Shown: in pieces, positions 35,374 through 44,427 of the stretch
How the letters are laid out: every line of letters begins with the position of its first letter
How positions within the stretch are numbered: the first letter of the stretch is position 1
NCBI GenBank assembly: GCA_033856235.1
Contig: JAWVFI010000081.1
Coordinates: forward strand, 36,220 to 100,219
Length of the DNA stretch: 64,000 bases
Source of the DNA: DASXRU01 sp033856235
Lineage (GTDB): Bacteria; Acidobacteriota; Blastocatellia; Pyrinomonadales; Pyrinomonadaceae
Direction of reading: 5' to 3'
Notes under the pieces: generated by a model
The model's database searches: none
What the model saw: only the letters and a program-made list of their open reading frames with translations
What the model was told of the DNA's origin: nothing
Translations under genes and position numbers: made by a program

Positions 35374-36285
35374 ATGCCAGCGCCCAATAGCGAGTCGGTC
35401 GCGCGTAGCTGTCCCGGCTGTGGCTCAGACAAGGGACGGAAGCGAGGTCCGAAGCACAATTTTGAAATGATGATTACGTGCGGGACCTGTGGGACCCTGT
35501 ATGTCGAATCGCTGCCCGACGCTACGGAAGCGATGGACTATGACGCGTATTACACGCATGTGAACCTCACGGTCTCGGACTTTATCCAGCGGCGGGTGGA
35601 AGAGATTGTCAGCGGCTTTGCAGGTTATCGACAAACAAATCGGCTGCTGGAGATAGGGTTTGGATCCGGCGCTATGCTCCGGGCGGCCGCGCGCCAGGAA
35701 TGGAGCGCCGAAGGCGTTGAGATATCGCAAACTGCTACCGAGCACGCACGCGAACAAGGGTTTAAGGTATTCTGCGGGGATCTTGCCGAGGCCAACTACA
35801 GCGGCGGTTATTTCGACGTCGTTATAGCCAGCGAGCTCCTGGAGCATCTGGAGGATCCGCTCCGTGTGGTTACCGAGATTGCTCGCATTTTGCGCCCTGG
35901 TGGTTTGCTGTGGGCGACGACGCCTAACGTTAAAGGCCTTTCGTCACGCATGCTGGGATTGAACTGGACCACGGTTAGTCCGGATCATCTACACCTCTTT
36001 TCGCAGAAAGGGATCGCCAGGCTGCTGCACAACGCCGGCTTCCGGCGAGTGCGGCTGGATACGCAGGGAGTGAACCCGATTGAGTTGTGGCAGGCGTTGC
36101 GGCACCGCGATGAATTTCTTAACGCCGACACCATTGCCGCGATTACGGCGCGCGTGGACAGTGGCACCAATCTGAATGAGGCTCTCGCCAGGAGCGCTCC
36201 CAGAAGAGCACTGAAGAAGATGGTTAACGAGGCCCTGCGATTTAGTCGCCTGGGCGATTCGATTAAGGTTTGGGCCGAGCTATGA
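35374..36285 (+). CDS. Class I SAM-dependent methyltransferase with N-terminal zinc ribbon
   Basis: A 303-residue protein. C13/C16 (CPGC) and C36/C39 (CGTC) form a likely zinc ribbon. SAM-binding motif I is LLEIGFGSGAMLRAA near residue 90, then VEISQTATEHAREQG and the motif III region VVIASELLEHLEDPLRVVTE. This architecture is frequent in sugar methyltransferases of deoxysugar and polysaccharide clusters, with the ribbon presumably helping acceptor binding. It begins 12 bases after the amidotransferase and ends 16 bases before rmlA; GAGGAG before the rmlA start indicates coupling. Confidence 0.87.
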   Translation: MPAPNSESVARSCPGCGSDKGRKRGPKHNFEMMITCGTCGTLYVESLPDATEAMDYDAYYTHVNLTVSDFIQRRVEEIVSGFAGYRQTNRLLEIGFGSGAMLRAAARQEWSAEGVEISQTATEHAREQGFKVFCGDLAEANYSGGYFDVVIASELLEHLEDPLRVVTEIARILRPGGLLWATTPNVKGLSSRMLGLNWTTVSPDHLHLFSQKGIARLLHNAGFRRVRLDTQGVNPIELWQALRHRDEFLNADTIAAITARVDSGTNLNEALARSAPRRALKKMVNEALRFSRLGDSIKVWAEL

Positions 36286-36301
36286 TCCGAGGAGAACTTA
36301 A

Positions 36302-37069
36302 GTGAAGGGCATCGTTTTAGCAGGAGGATTGGGGTCGCGTTTGCGTCCGCTGACCTCCGTTACCAACAAACACTTGTTGCCGGTCTATGACCAGCCGATG
36401 ATCTATTACCCGATACAGATCCTTGTTAATGCGGGTATCACCGACATCATGATTGTTACCGGCGGCAACTCGGCGGGAGATTTTTTGAAGCTGCTCGGTA
36501 ATGGCAAGGCTTTTGGCTTAAAACATCTGAACTATACCTACCAGGAAGGCGAAGGTGGGATCGCCGCCGCGTTAGGGTTGGTGGAGCATTTTGCGGCCGG
36601 AGATTCGGTTTGCGTGATCCTCGGTGACAACATCATTGAGGGAAATATTCGGCAGGCGGTGCAGGATTACGACGGGCAGGGAGGCGGCGCCAAAATTCTT
36701 TTGAAGGAAGTTCCTGATCCGCAACGGTTCGGCGTACCGAAGCTGGAGGGCACGAGTGTCGTGCGGATTGATGAAAAGCCGAAAGACCCCCAATCGCAGT
36801 ACGCAGTCATCGGTATCTACATGTACGACGCCAGGGTGTTCGATATCATTAGAACTCTAAAGCCTTCCGGCCGCGGCGAGCTCGAGATTACGGACGTTAA
36901 CAATGCTTACATCGAGCGCAACGAGCTGACATGGAACGAGCTCGGGGGTTGGTGGACGGACGCGGGAACGTTTGAGAGTTTGCTGCACGCTTCCAATCTT
37001 GTCGCCCAAACAGGAGCCAACAAGATGGAGTTGAAAAGCTCTACTGGAGTTGGCGCGAATGCCCGTTAG
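36302..37069 (+). CDS. rmlA: Glucose-1-phosphate thymidylyltransferase-type nucleotidyltransferase
   Basis: Makes dTDP-glucose from dTTP and glucose-1-phosphate, the first step to dTDP-rhamnose. The 255-residue protein carries the nucleotidyltransferase signature LAGGLGSRLRPLT, the substrate strand KHLLPVYDQPMIYYPI, CVILGDNII with the metal Asp, and the VDEKP-like IDEKPKDP. GWWTDAGTFESL closes the fold. The start is GTG 36302, seven bases after a GGAG. It lacks the longer C-terminus of the 290-residue type, as in short RmlA-like proteins. Located far from rmlBD but in the same locus. Confidence 0.9.
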   Translation: MKGIVLAGGLGSRLRPLTSVTNKHLLPVYDQPMIYYPIQILVNAGITDIMIVTGGNSAGDFLKLLGNGKAFGLKHLNYTYQEGEGGIAAALGLVEHFAAGDSVCVILGDNIIEGNIRQAVQDYDGQGGGAKILLKEVPDPQRFGVPKLEGTSVVRIDEKPKDPQSQYAVIGIYMYDARVFDIIRTLKPSGRGELEITDVNNAYIERNELTWNELGGWWTDAGTFESLLHASNLVAQTGANKMELKSSTGVGANAR

Positions 37070-37190
37070 ATTTCGACCTTTGGCAAATTGATTTGCGCGC
37101 GGGGTTCGAGAAGCATAGTTTTTGCCAAACAGGCCGGTACTTGTCTTACTTGAACAAGCGCCCGAGACTGAGTTTCGGGCCTTTGCGCTT

Positions 37191-38471
37191 ATGAAAGTTC
37201 TCCGCATCATTGCCCGGCTGAACGTGGGTGGTCCGGCGCGTCATGTCGTTTGGCTGACCGCCGGCATGCGATCTGCCGACTATGAAACTGTTCTTATTGC
37301 GGGCACCGTTCCTCCAACCGAAGATGACATGGGTTACTTTGCGGAACGGATGGGCGTTAAGCCGCTGGTCTTTCCGGAGATGAGCCGTGAAGTCTCGCTT
37401 AAGGACGCGTTAACTGTTGTCAGATTATTTCGGTTGATGCTGAAGGAACGCCCCGACGTGGTGCATACGCACACCGCGAAGGCCGGGACAGTGGGACGGC
37501 TGGCGGGTTTGCTGTATCGTTGGCTGACCCCCGGCGTGCTGATTGGACGGCCGCGAGTTTGCCGTTTTGTTCATACTTATCATGGCCACATATTTCACAG
37601 CTACTATGGCCCGTTTAAGACGAAGTTGTTCCTGCTGATCGAGCGAGTGTTGGCGCGGGTAATAACCGATCGAATCGTGGTCGTCAGCGAACAGCAGCGG
37701 CGCGAAATCAATGAGATATTCCATGTCGGACGGCCCGGCCAATTCGTCGTAATTCCGCTGGGTATCGACATCAGTGCGTATGCCAATTGGCGGGAACGGC
37801 GCGACTTGATGCGGCAGGAACTCGGCGCGGCGGAGGCTGACGTCCTGGTCGGGATTGTGGGCCGGTTGACTGAAATCAAGAACCACATAATGTTCCTGGC
37901 AGCAGCCAAACGATATCGAGAAGGCAGAGAAGCTATTGGTCAGAGCCGCGTGCGGTTTCTGATTGTCGGTGATGGAAATCTGCGCGCCCAGCTCGAAGGA
38001 CAGACGCGGTCCCTGGGTTTGGATGGGCACGTCGATTTCCTGGGATCACGCAATGACCCTGAGAACTTTTACGCGGCGCTTGATATCGTCGCCCTGACGT
38101 CGCTTAACGAAGGCACACCGCTGACATTGATTGAAGCGATGGCGAACGCCCGGCCCGTGATCGCTACCACTGTCGGTGGGGTCGAGGATTTGCTCGGCCA
38201 GCCCATTAACGGAGACGATGGGTTTGCTGTTTGTGAGCGTGGTTTGGCGGTGCGGCCGGGCGACACTTCGGGTTTTGCTTCAGGCCTCGCGGCATTGATT
38301 GACAACGCAGAATTGCGGCGCGAAGTCGCTGAGCGGGGCCGGGATTTCGTTGGCCGGAGTTATTCCAAAGAGCGCTTGATCAAAGACGTCTCCAGGCTTT
38401 ACCAGGAGTTGGTGGGCCATGGTCATAAGTCGAGAGTTATGGAGCACGGGGTCAAGAGCGCCTCTGCGTGA
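37191..38471 (+). CDS. Family 4 glycosyltransferase
   Basis: A 426-residue GT-B enzyme. KVLRIIARLNVGGPARHVVW gives the N-terminal glycine loop, CRFVHTYHGHIFHSYY is in the acceptor domain and VVSEQQRREI marks the hinge. The donor domain has IVGRLTEIKNH, LIVGDGNLRAQLE and the E-x7-E region LNEGTPLTLIEAMANARPV. The frame is open upstream to 37122, but ATG 37191 is the natural start; a small GCCCGA/TCGGGC hairpin (37160-37180) lies 10 bases before it and could hinder translation or be part of rmlA's 3' end. Donor unknown. Confidence 0.88.
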   Translation: MKVLRIIARLNVGGPARHVVWLTAGMRSADYETVLIAGTVPPTEDDMGYFAERMGVKPLVFPEMSREVSLKDALTVVRLFRLMLKERPDVVHTHTAKAGTVGRLAGLLYRWLTPGVLIGRPRVCRFVHTYHGHIFHSYYGPFKTKLFLLIERVLARVITDRIVVVSEQQRREINEIFHVGRPGQFVVIPLGIDISAYANWRERRDLMRQELGAAEADVLVGIVGRLTEIKNHIMFLAAAKRYREGREAIGQSRVRFLIVGDGNLRAQLEGQTRSLGLDGHVDFLGSRNDPENFYAALDIVALTSLNEGTPLTLIEAMANARPVIATTVGGVEDLLGQPINGDDGFAVCERGLAVRPGDTSGFASGLAALIDNAELRREVAERGRDFVGRSYSKERLIKDVSRLYQELVGHGHKSRVMEHGVKSASA

Positions 38472-38530
38472 GTAACGAACAGAGTACTGGTGTTGATGAG
38501 TATTGAATCGAGTTGAAGGGAGCTTCCTGA

Positions 38531-39511
38531 TTGAGAGTTTTAATTACCGGCGGCGCTGGTTTTATTGGATCGCATTTGAGTGATGCTTATTTGGAACGCG
38601 GAGATGAAGTATTTGTTATCGATGACCTTTCCACAGGCAGCATTGAAAACATCCGGCATCTGAAGGAAAATCCGCGCTTTCACTACACGATCGAGAGTGT
38701 TCACAACCAGCCAGTCACAGCCGAATTAGTGGATCAGTGTGATGTCGTGGTGCATTTGGCTGCCGCTGTGGGTGTAAAGCTCATTGTCGAGAGCCCGGTG
38801 CGCACGATCGAAACCAACGTGCGCGGCACCGAAGTGGTCCTTTCGCTGGCGAACAAGAAAAAGAAAAAGGTCTTGATTGCCTCGACCTCAGAAGTTTACG
38901 GACTGAGCGGCGAAGTGCCTTTCCGCGAAGATGGAAACCTGGTGATGGGTGCGACCACAAAAGGAAGGTGGAGTTACGCTTGTTCAAAAGCGATCGACGA
39001 ATTCCTCGCCCTCGCTTATTGGCACGAGAAAAAACTGCCCACCGTGGTGGTCCGCCTTTTCAATACGGTGGGCCCGCGCCAAACCGGGCGCTACGGCATG
39101 GTCATTCCGACTTTCGTAAAGCAAGCCCTTTCCGGACGTCCGATTACTGTCTATGGCGACGGTAACCAGTCGCGCTGCTTTGGCTATGTTGGCGACATCG
39201 TCGGGGCGCTGACAAAGTTGATGGACCACCCGGACGCGGTTGGCAAGGTCTTCAACGTTGGTTCGAATGAGGAGATCACGATTCTGGGTCTGGCGGAACG
39301 AGTTAAGAAGCTAACTCAATCGAAATCCGAGATCGTTTTTCTTCCGTATGATGAGGCCTACGAAGAAGGCTTCGAAGATATGCCGCGCCGGGTTCCGGAC
39401 ATTACGAAAATCGATTCGCTGATCGGCTTCAAGCCGGAAATGAAGCTCGACGGCATTCTGAACAGCGTCATCGATTTTCAGAATGGACGAGCGCCGGCGG
39501 ATAACGGCTAA
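38531..39511 (+). CDS. NAD-dependent sugar-nucleotide epimerase/decarboxylase (extended SDR)
   Basis: A 326-residue SDR. VLITGGAGFIGSHLSDAYLE binds NAD; VHLAAAVGV, IASTSEVYGLSGE and the catalytic pair in WSYACSKAIDEF follow, and FNTVGPRQTGRYGMVIP marks the C-terminal substrate domain. The segments resemble UDP-glucuronate decarboxylases and UDP-glucose/GlcNAc 4-epimerases; the data here do not separate these. The start is TTG at 38531, 8-9 bases after AAGGGAG. It precedes the WecA-like initiating transferase, so its product may be an early sugar of the repeat. Confidence 0.85.
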   Translation: MRVLITGGAGFIGSHLSDAYLERGDEVFVIDDLSTGSIENIRHLKENPRFHYTIESVHNQPVTAELVDQCDVVVHLAAAVGVKLIVESPVRTIETNVRGTEVVLSLANKKKKKVLIASTSEVYGLSGEVPFREDGNLVMGATTKGRWSYACSKAIDEFLALAYWHEKKLPTVVVRLFNTVGPRQTGRYGMVIPTFVKQALSGRPITVYGDGNQSRCFGYVGDIVGALTKLMDHPDAVGKVFNVGSNEEITILGLAERVKKLTQSKSEIVFLPYDEAYEEGFEDMPRRVPDITKIDSLIGFKPEMKLDGILNSVIDFQNGRAPADNG

Positions 39512-39638
39512 TCAGCCGCGATCTCAAATCCCGGAATCGTGCCAATTGGGGGTCGGACTCACGCGGGATTGGACGCTTGCGTTGCGCGCTCCAATCGAAT
39601 AATTTCTTCGTCATCCTGGATCCGCTGGAAGGTTTGGT

Positions 39639-41441
39639 ATGTCAGTGAGGGTTTCTTATCTGCTGGCTATCGCCACGTCGTTCGTGGTGGTGCTGGCGTT
39701 GACGCCTGTCGTGCGCGCGCTGGCGCGACGCTGGGGGGTCGTCGCGCGTCCCAAGACCGATCGCTGGCACAGCAAGCCAACCGCCATGCTCGGTGGCGCC
39801 GCAATGTGGCTTGGTGTCACGGCAAGCTATCTTATCTTCGTCCCGCACGCGCCTCGCACCTGGGTCGTCGTGGGCGCCAGCACTTTCCTGTTTTTCGTAG
39901 GATTGCTCGATGACCTGGTTCGCGCCAAGCCGTACCAAAAGTTAATCGGGCAGGTAATGGGTTCGGCATTCGTGGTCTACTACGGGGTCTCTCTTCAGTG
40001 GACGCACTTTGCCTCGCTCGACATGCTGATCACCATTTTCTGGCTGATCGGAATTACTAACGCGATCAATCTGCTCGACAACATGGATGGGTTAGCGGCG
40101 GGAATCGCAGCGATTGCCTCGTTCTTCCTGGCGCTGGCGTTGATGGCCGCGGGACAGCCGACGGAAGCGCTCCTGGTGGGCACTTTTACGGCGGCATTGG
40201 TCGGCTTTCTGGTTTACAACTCGCATCCCGCTTCAATCTTCATGGGTGACTGCGGCTCGATGTTTGTCGGGTTCTTTCTGGCCAGCTCCGCCTTAATACA
40301 TGGATCCGCCGGCCGTTCGCGCAGCTTCCTCCCAGTGCTGGCCGTGCCCATCCTGATACTTTTGATCCCGATCTTCGACACTACGTTCGTAACGATTCTG
40401 CGCAAACTTTCAGGGCGGGCAGCTTCGCAGGGCGGTCGCGATCACACTTCGCATCGGCTGGTGGCTTTGGGAATGTCCGAACAGCGCGCCGTGTGGATGC
40501 TGTATGGCTTTGCCGCTTTGTCAGGTCTGCTGGCTCTGTCCGTCCGCGAAATGAGGTTGGACGTCAGCCTGGCGGCAATTCTTGGGATTACGTTGCTCCT
40601 GACTCTGCTGGGAGTTTACCTGGCAGGAGTCAAAGTCTACGAAGAAGAAGCTGAGGCAGTAGCCGCCACGAATAAGCCTCTGTTTGCTTTCCTGGTCGAT
40701 CTTTCCTACAAGCGGCGTGTTTTTGAAGTGCTGCTCGATGTGGTGTTAATCGCGTTGGCCTACTGGAGTGCTTACGCAATTGAATTCAACGAATCATCCG
40801 AAAGCAGTGCCTGGGGACTCTTTCTGCGCACTTTGCCGGTATTGGTGTTCGTTAAGCTGGGAGCGTTCCTGGTCATGGGCGTGTACCGGGGCATCTGGCG
40901 GTATACCAGCATCGACGACCTGATGGTCTTTGCCAAGGCGGTGGCGCTGGGTTCGATCGTGTGCGTACTGATTGTCCTGTTCAAATTTCGTTTTGTAGGA
41001 TTTTCGCGCACCGTCTTTGTCATCGATGCCTTCGTCATGTTCATGTTGCTGGCGGCGAGTAGAATGGCCTTTCGCCTCTTCCGGCAATTTCTGCCGGTGC
41101 CCAGCTCCGGCGACGGGAGGCGCGTTCTGATCTACGGCGCCGGCGACGGCGGAGAGTTGCTGTTACGTGAGATCCTGAACAACCGCGAACTGCGTTATGT
41201 TCCGGTGGGCTTCATGGATGACGACCCTAATAAGAAGGGCAAAGTAATTCATGGCTTGCGTGTCTTTGGGGGAAACGGTGCACTACGTTCAATTTGCGGA
41301 GCGCAGAAAGTAGATGAAGTGGTAATCTCCAGCCCGCGACTTTCCGAAGAGCGAGTGAAGCAGATACTGGAAGACTGCGAGGCGGGTAACATAACTTTGA
41401 AGCGGATGCGGATCGAAATGGAACTCCTGAGTGACAACTAA
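39639..41441 (+). CDS. WecA-like polyprenyl-phosphate sugar-1-P transferase fused to FlaA1/CapD-like N-terminal half
   Basis: A 600-residue membrane protein. Residues about 1-330 are a MraY/WecA-type transferase with its acidic motifs: FVGLLDDLVR, NAINLLDNMDGLAAG, IFMGDCGSMFVG and the HTSHRLVALG loop. It would load a sugar phosphate onto undecaprenyl phosphate. Residues about 345-600 resemble the first half of CapD/WbpM proteins: four helices beginning RRVFEVLLDVVLIALAYWSA, MGVYRGIWRYTSI, then a Rossmann-like domain with VLIYGAGDGGELLLREI. The catalytic SDR half is absent. ATG 39639. The fusion suggests a regulatory or nucleotide-binding partner for the initiating enzyme. Confidence 0.88.
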   Translation: MSVRVSYLLAIATSFVVVLALTPVVRALARRWGVVARPKTDRWHSKPTAMLGGAAMWLGVTASYLIFVPHAPRTWVVVGASTFLFFVGLLDDLVRAKPYQKLIGQVMGSAFVVYYGVSLQWTHFASLDMLITIFWLIGITNAINLLDNMDGLAAGIAAIASFFLALALMAAGQPTEALLVGTFTAALVGFLVYNSHPASIFMGDCGSMFVGFFLASSALIHGSAGRSRSFLPVLAVPILILLIPIFDTTFVTILRKLSGRAASQGGRDHTSHRLVALGMSEQRAVWMLYGFAALSGLLALSVREMRLDVSLAAILGITLLLTLLGVYLAGVKVYEEEAEAVAATNKPLFAFLVDLSYKRRVFEVLLDVVLIALAYWSAYAIEFNESSESSAWGLFLRTLPVLVFVKLGAFLVMGVYRGIWRYTSIDDLMVFAKAVALGSIVCVLIVLFKFRFVGFSRTVFVIDAFVMFMLLAASRMAFRLFRQFLPVPSSGDGRRVLIYGAGDGGELLLREILNNRELRYVPVGFMDDDPNKKGKVIHGLRVFGGNGALRSICGAQKVDEVVISSPRLSEERVKQILEDCEAGNITLKRMRIEMELLSDN

Positions 41442-41454
41442 GTCCTACCTTGAC

Positions 41455-41478
41455 CCTGCGCCGTGTTAACGGCGCAGG
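41455..41478 (+). terminator. GC-rich stem-loop after WecA-like fusion gene
   Basis: Perfect nine-base-pair stem CCTGCGCCG/CGGCGCAGG with six-base loop TGTTAA, 14 bases after the stop. There is no T-tract, so it is likely an mRNA stability element or weak terminator. Confidence 0.5.
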
Positions 41479-41510
41479 CTGGCCCAGAAACCGAAGCCTA
41501 AACGAATACT

Positions 41511-42869
41511 TTGTCGCAAGCCCATTCCCAGCAATTGATTCGGGTTGACCTGCATGCCCCTGGCCGGCGTGCGCTCTTAGTTCTACCTCTGATCCTGGTC
41601 CTGGTCGGCGGCTGGTTTGCGACCCGGTGGTATGTCGGGAATACCGTAGCCGAATACGGACCAGGAGTAGAGGACGGCGGTCTGGATGCTGCTGGTGTAG
41701 CAGTCCGGTTAGCTCCTGGCGATCCCTTAACGCATTGGAGACTTGGGCGCCTGGAACAAAAAGAGCTTGGCCAGGGAGCGATTGATGCGGCAGCGAGGCA
41801 CTTCGCGGCAGCGGTTGAGTTGTCACCTAACGATTATCGTCTCTGGATGGATTATGGCCGGGCTCTAGAGGCCAACGGCAACACAGCTCAGGCTGAGGCG
41901 GCCTTGCGTCAGGCAATCAAACTTGCTCCAGCCTACGGTTATCCCCGATGGTATCTCGGAAACTTCCTACTGCGTTCCGGACGCACTGACGAGGCCTTTG
42001 CCGAGTTGCGCCTGGCAGCCGAAAGTACTCAACCGTTGCGGGCGCAGATTTTCAGCCTGGCTTTGCAGGTAATGGGTGACGATTCAGGCGGTCTTATGCG
42101 GTCGATGGCTGGCTCCCCCGAAATGCGCGCGCAGCTCACTTCTTACCTAACTGCAAACCAGAAACTCGATGATGCGATCCGACTTTGGAACAGCTTCAAT
42201 CCAGCGGAGAAAAAGGAACAGCGCGAAGTTTGCGAAGCGTTGGTAAAAACGCTGGCGACGGTCAAGAGATTTCACGACGCTCTGACAGTGGCTGGAGATC
42301 TGGCGCCGGACGATCAGGATAGGCCCATGCCCAACCAGGTATTCAACGGCGGCTTTGAGACCGCTTCAAATGCCAGCAGCGCCGGCGTGTTCGGATGGCA
42401 AATCACTTCGCTTCCACAAGCCCACGCCTCAATTGATTCCGATCAGCACCATGGTGGCGGCCGAAGTCTGCGCCTTGTTTTCAAGTCGGCTACTACCCTG
42501 GATCTCAATAGTGTTGCGCAGTTGGTGGTGGTGGAACCGCAGACCCGCTACCTGCTTGAGTGGTACGCTCGCACCGAAGACCTGAGAAGTGCCGGCACTC
42601 CCTTGTTTCACGTAATCGACGAAACGGATGGGGCCGTCCTCGCCACGTCTTCAGCTATTTCCCCCGGGACGACGAACTGGCAACCTATCAGCCTTGAGTT
42701 TGGAACAAAGGCCAACACTGAGGGTGTGCGCCTTCGGATTAGTCGCGCTTCCTGCGGCGATGACCCAATTTGCCCGATTTTTGGAACTGTCTGGTATGAC
42801 GACTTCAATCTCCAGCGTGCCGGCCGAGTTGCCGCAGCAAAACCTGGTAACGACACCGCGGCACACTAA
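41511..42869 (+). CDS. Membrane-anchored TPR protein with C-terminal jelly-roll-like domain
   Basis: A 452-residue protein. One N-terminal helix (ALLVLPLILVLVGGWFAT) anchors it. TPR repeats follow (AARHFAAAVELSPNDYRLW, EAALRQAIKLAPAYGYPRWY, LLRSGRTDEAFAEL). The last 170 residues, with FNGGFETASNASSAGVFGWQ and LRLVFKSATTLDLNSVAQLV, look like a carbohydrate-binding-module-like beta sandwich. The start is TTG 41511. The next gene, an O-antigen ligase type, starts 74 bases inside this one in another frame, so the two are translationally linked and may form a polymerisation complex. Confidence 0.7.
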   Translation: MSQAHSQQLIRVDLHAPGRRALLVLPLILVLVGGWFATRWYVGNTVAEYGPGVEDGGLDAAGVAVRLAPGDPLTHWRLGRLEQKELGQGAIDAAARHFAAAVELSPNDYRLWMDYGRALEANGNTAQAEAALRQAIKLAPAYGYPRWYLGNFLLRSGRTDEAFAELRLAAESTQPLRAQIFSLALQVMGDDSGGLMRSMAGSPEMRAQLTSYLTANQKLDDAIRLWNSFNPAEKKEQREVCEALVKTLATVKRFHDALTVAGDLAPDDQDRPMPNQVFNGGFETASNASSAGVFGWQITSLPQAHASIDSDQHHGGGRSLRLVFKSATTLDLNSVAQLVVVEPQTRYLLEWYARTEDLRSAGTPLFHVIDETDGAVLATSSAISPGTTNWQPISLEFGTKANTEGVRLRISRASCGDDPICPIFGTVWYDDFNLQRAGRVAAAKPGNDTAAH

Positions 42870-44301
42870 GCCCGAGCGTTGGACCAGAGTTGGGACGCCG
42901 CACACATTTGCCAGTCGCTTCGTCTTTCTAATTCTGTGCTCCAGCATAGTGCTGACCACGCTCGCTTACGGCACGGTGCATTCCTGGTCGCTGGCCGTTT
43001 TCACTCTGGGAGCGGTTGCCCTGGTCGGCCTCTGGGTTGCGGACGCCTGGCGGCTGAAGTCTCTACGCGTAAGTCGTAACCTGCTGCAGTTACCGTTCCT
43101 CGGTGCGCTAGCTCTCGGCATCATCCAGCTCTTGCCGTTGGGGAAATGGAACGGGGCCGCGACCCTTTCACTCAATCCGGTGCGAAGCCTTTCGGCTGAC
43201 CCTTATGCAACCCAACTCTTCATGGTGCAGATCGCGGCCCTGTTGATCTACTTTGGAGCCACCTTGGTATTTGTGGATACGCCTCATCGTCTTAAGCTGC
43301 TGGTGAGGACGATTACGATCTTTGGATTCCTGCTGGCGATGTTTGGCCTGACGCAATCACTCATTGGTAGTCCTACGAAAATCTACTGGATCCGAGAACT
43401 TCCCCAGAGCACAGCGTTTGGACCGTTCATCAATCGTCATCATTTTGCCGGATACATGGAATTGGCCGTGGCCATTCCCCTCGGCTTGTTGTTTTCGGGC
43501 GTTATCGAGCGCGAAAAGCGACTGCTATATGGGTTTGCCGTAGTCTTAATGGGTGTCGCCCTGGTGATGACAAATTCGCGAGGTGGCTTGATTAGTCTGG
43601 TTGCCGAAATTGGTTTCCTGGTGATCATCACCACCGCAGGATCAAAGCGAAGCGGCAATCGTGATCGCAGTATGCGAGCTCTGGCGGCGTTTAAGCGACT
43701 CGGACTCGCGGCGGGCATAATAATTATCCTAATAGGGAGCGTAGTTCTTTTGGGTGGTGCTTCTGTTTTCACACGCTTTCTGGGTACTGTGAATGCTGAG
43801 GATCCTACGACTGGGCGCGCACATTTTTGGGCCGTCACTACAGACATAATTAAACATCACCCCATCATCGGAGCGGGAATCGGGGCTTACGGCGTTTTGT
43901 ATTCGCAGTATGATTCGCGGAACGGATTATATCGCCTGGAACAGGCGCACAATGATTATTTGCAGGTCCTGGCAGATGGGGGAATCATCGGTGCCGCATT
44001 AGGACTATTTTTCATTGTAGTTCTCTTCCGCGTAGGATTTGCGCGGAGGGAAACTCATGACGTCTTTAGGCGTGGCGTAACCACCGGGGCGTTGGCGGGC
44101 TGTTTCGCCGTATTGGTCCACAGTTTCTTCGACTTCACGCTTCACACCACTTCTAACACACTGCTCTTTCTGGTCCTCGCGGCGATCGCAACAATGGATT
44201 CACGGATCGACCGTGAAGGGAGCCAGCGCCGCCGTCGCCGCCGCACCCGCTCGAAGCCTGAAATCGATCGTGAAAATGGTGAGAATGCTCTAGTGATCTA
44301 A
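42796..44301 (+). CDS. O-antigen ligase/polymerase-type membrane protein (first copy)
   Basis: A 501-residue protein with about twelve membrane helices. It carries the ligase-family region with GPFINRHHFAGYMELAVAI and the extracytoplasmic loop ending HNDYLQVLADGGIIGAALGL, where H and the QV(L)A context match the conserved site of the O-antigen ligase/Wzy family. It would join lipid-linked repeat units or transfer polymer. The frame reaches farther upstream inside the TPR gene; ATG 42796 is preferred but a later start is possible. A second family member is at 48527-50026, so one could be polymerase and the other ligase. Confidence 0.82.
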   Translation: MTTSISSVPAELPQQNLVTTPRHTKPERWTRVGTPHTFASRFVFLILCSSIVLTTLAYGTVHSWSLAVFTLGAVALVGLWVADAWRLKSLRVSRNLLQLPFLGALALGIIQLLPLGKWNGAATLSLNPVRSLSADPYATQLFMVQIAALLIYFGATLVFVDTPHRLKLLVRTITIFGFLLAMFGLTQSLIGSPTKIYWIRELPQSTAFGPFINRHHFAGYMELAVAIPLGLLFSGVIEREKRLLYGFAVVLMGVALVMTNSRGGLISLVAEIGFLVIITTAGSKRSGNRDRSMRALAAFKRLGLAAGIIIILIGSVVLLGGASVFTRFLGTVNAEDPTTGRAHFWAVTTDIIKHHPIIGAGIGAYGVLYSQYDSRNGLYRLEQAHNDYLQVLADGGIIGAALGLFFIVVLFRVGFARRETHDVFRRGVTTGALAGCFAVLVHSFFDFTLHTTSNTLLFLVLAAIATMDSRIDREGSQRRRRRRTRSKPEIDRENGENALVI

Positions 44302-44314
44302 GGGGCTTCGACTG

Positions 44315-44352
44315 ATTTAATTGGGCAGTTAGCAAATAGTGGGCAATTAAAT
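44315..44352 (+). repeat. AT-rich inverted repeat between ligase and acyl-CoA ligase genes
   Basis: Perfect nine-base arms ATTTAATTG and CAATTAAAT around a 20-base spacer, 14 bases after the stop at 44301. It could be a weak transcript end or a protein-binding site. Confidence 0.35.
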
Positions 44353-44427
44353 TTCTCTCCTTGCAATGTTGCGGTGCAGCGAGAAACCTTTTACCCTGCG
44401 GAGCGGCCAAAATCGGAGGGCTAGTTA

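Noticed and set aside
37160..37180. GCCCGA/TCGGGC hairpin just before the GT4 start, considered as a terminator of rmlA
   Set aside because: No T-tract follows and the stem is only six base pairs; noted in the gene entry but not counted as a terminator.
39567..39596. GATTGGA/TCCAATC inverted repeat before the WecA-like gene
   Set aside because: Seven-base stem with long loop, only weakly T-rich afterwards; not enough to call a terminator or operator.
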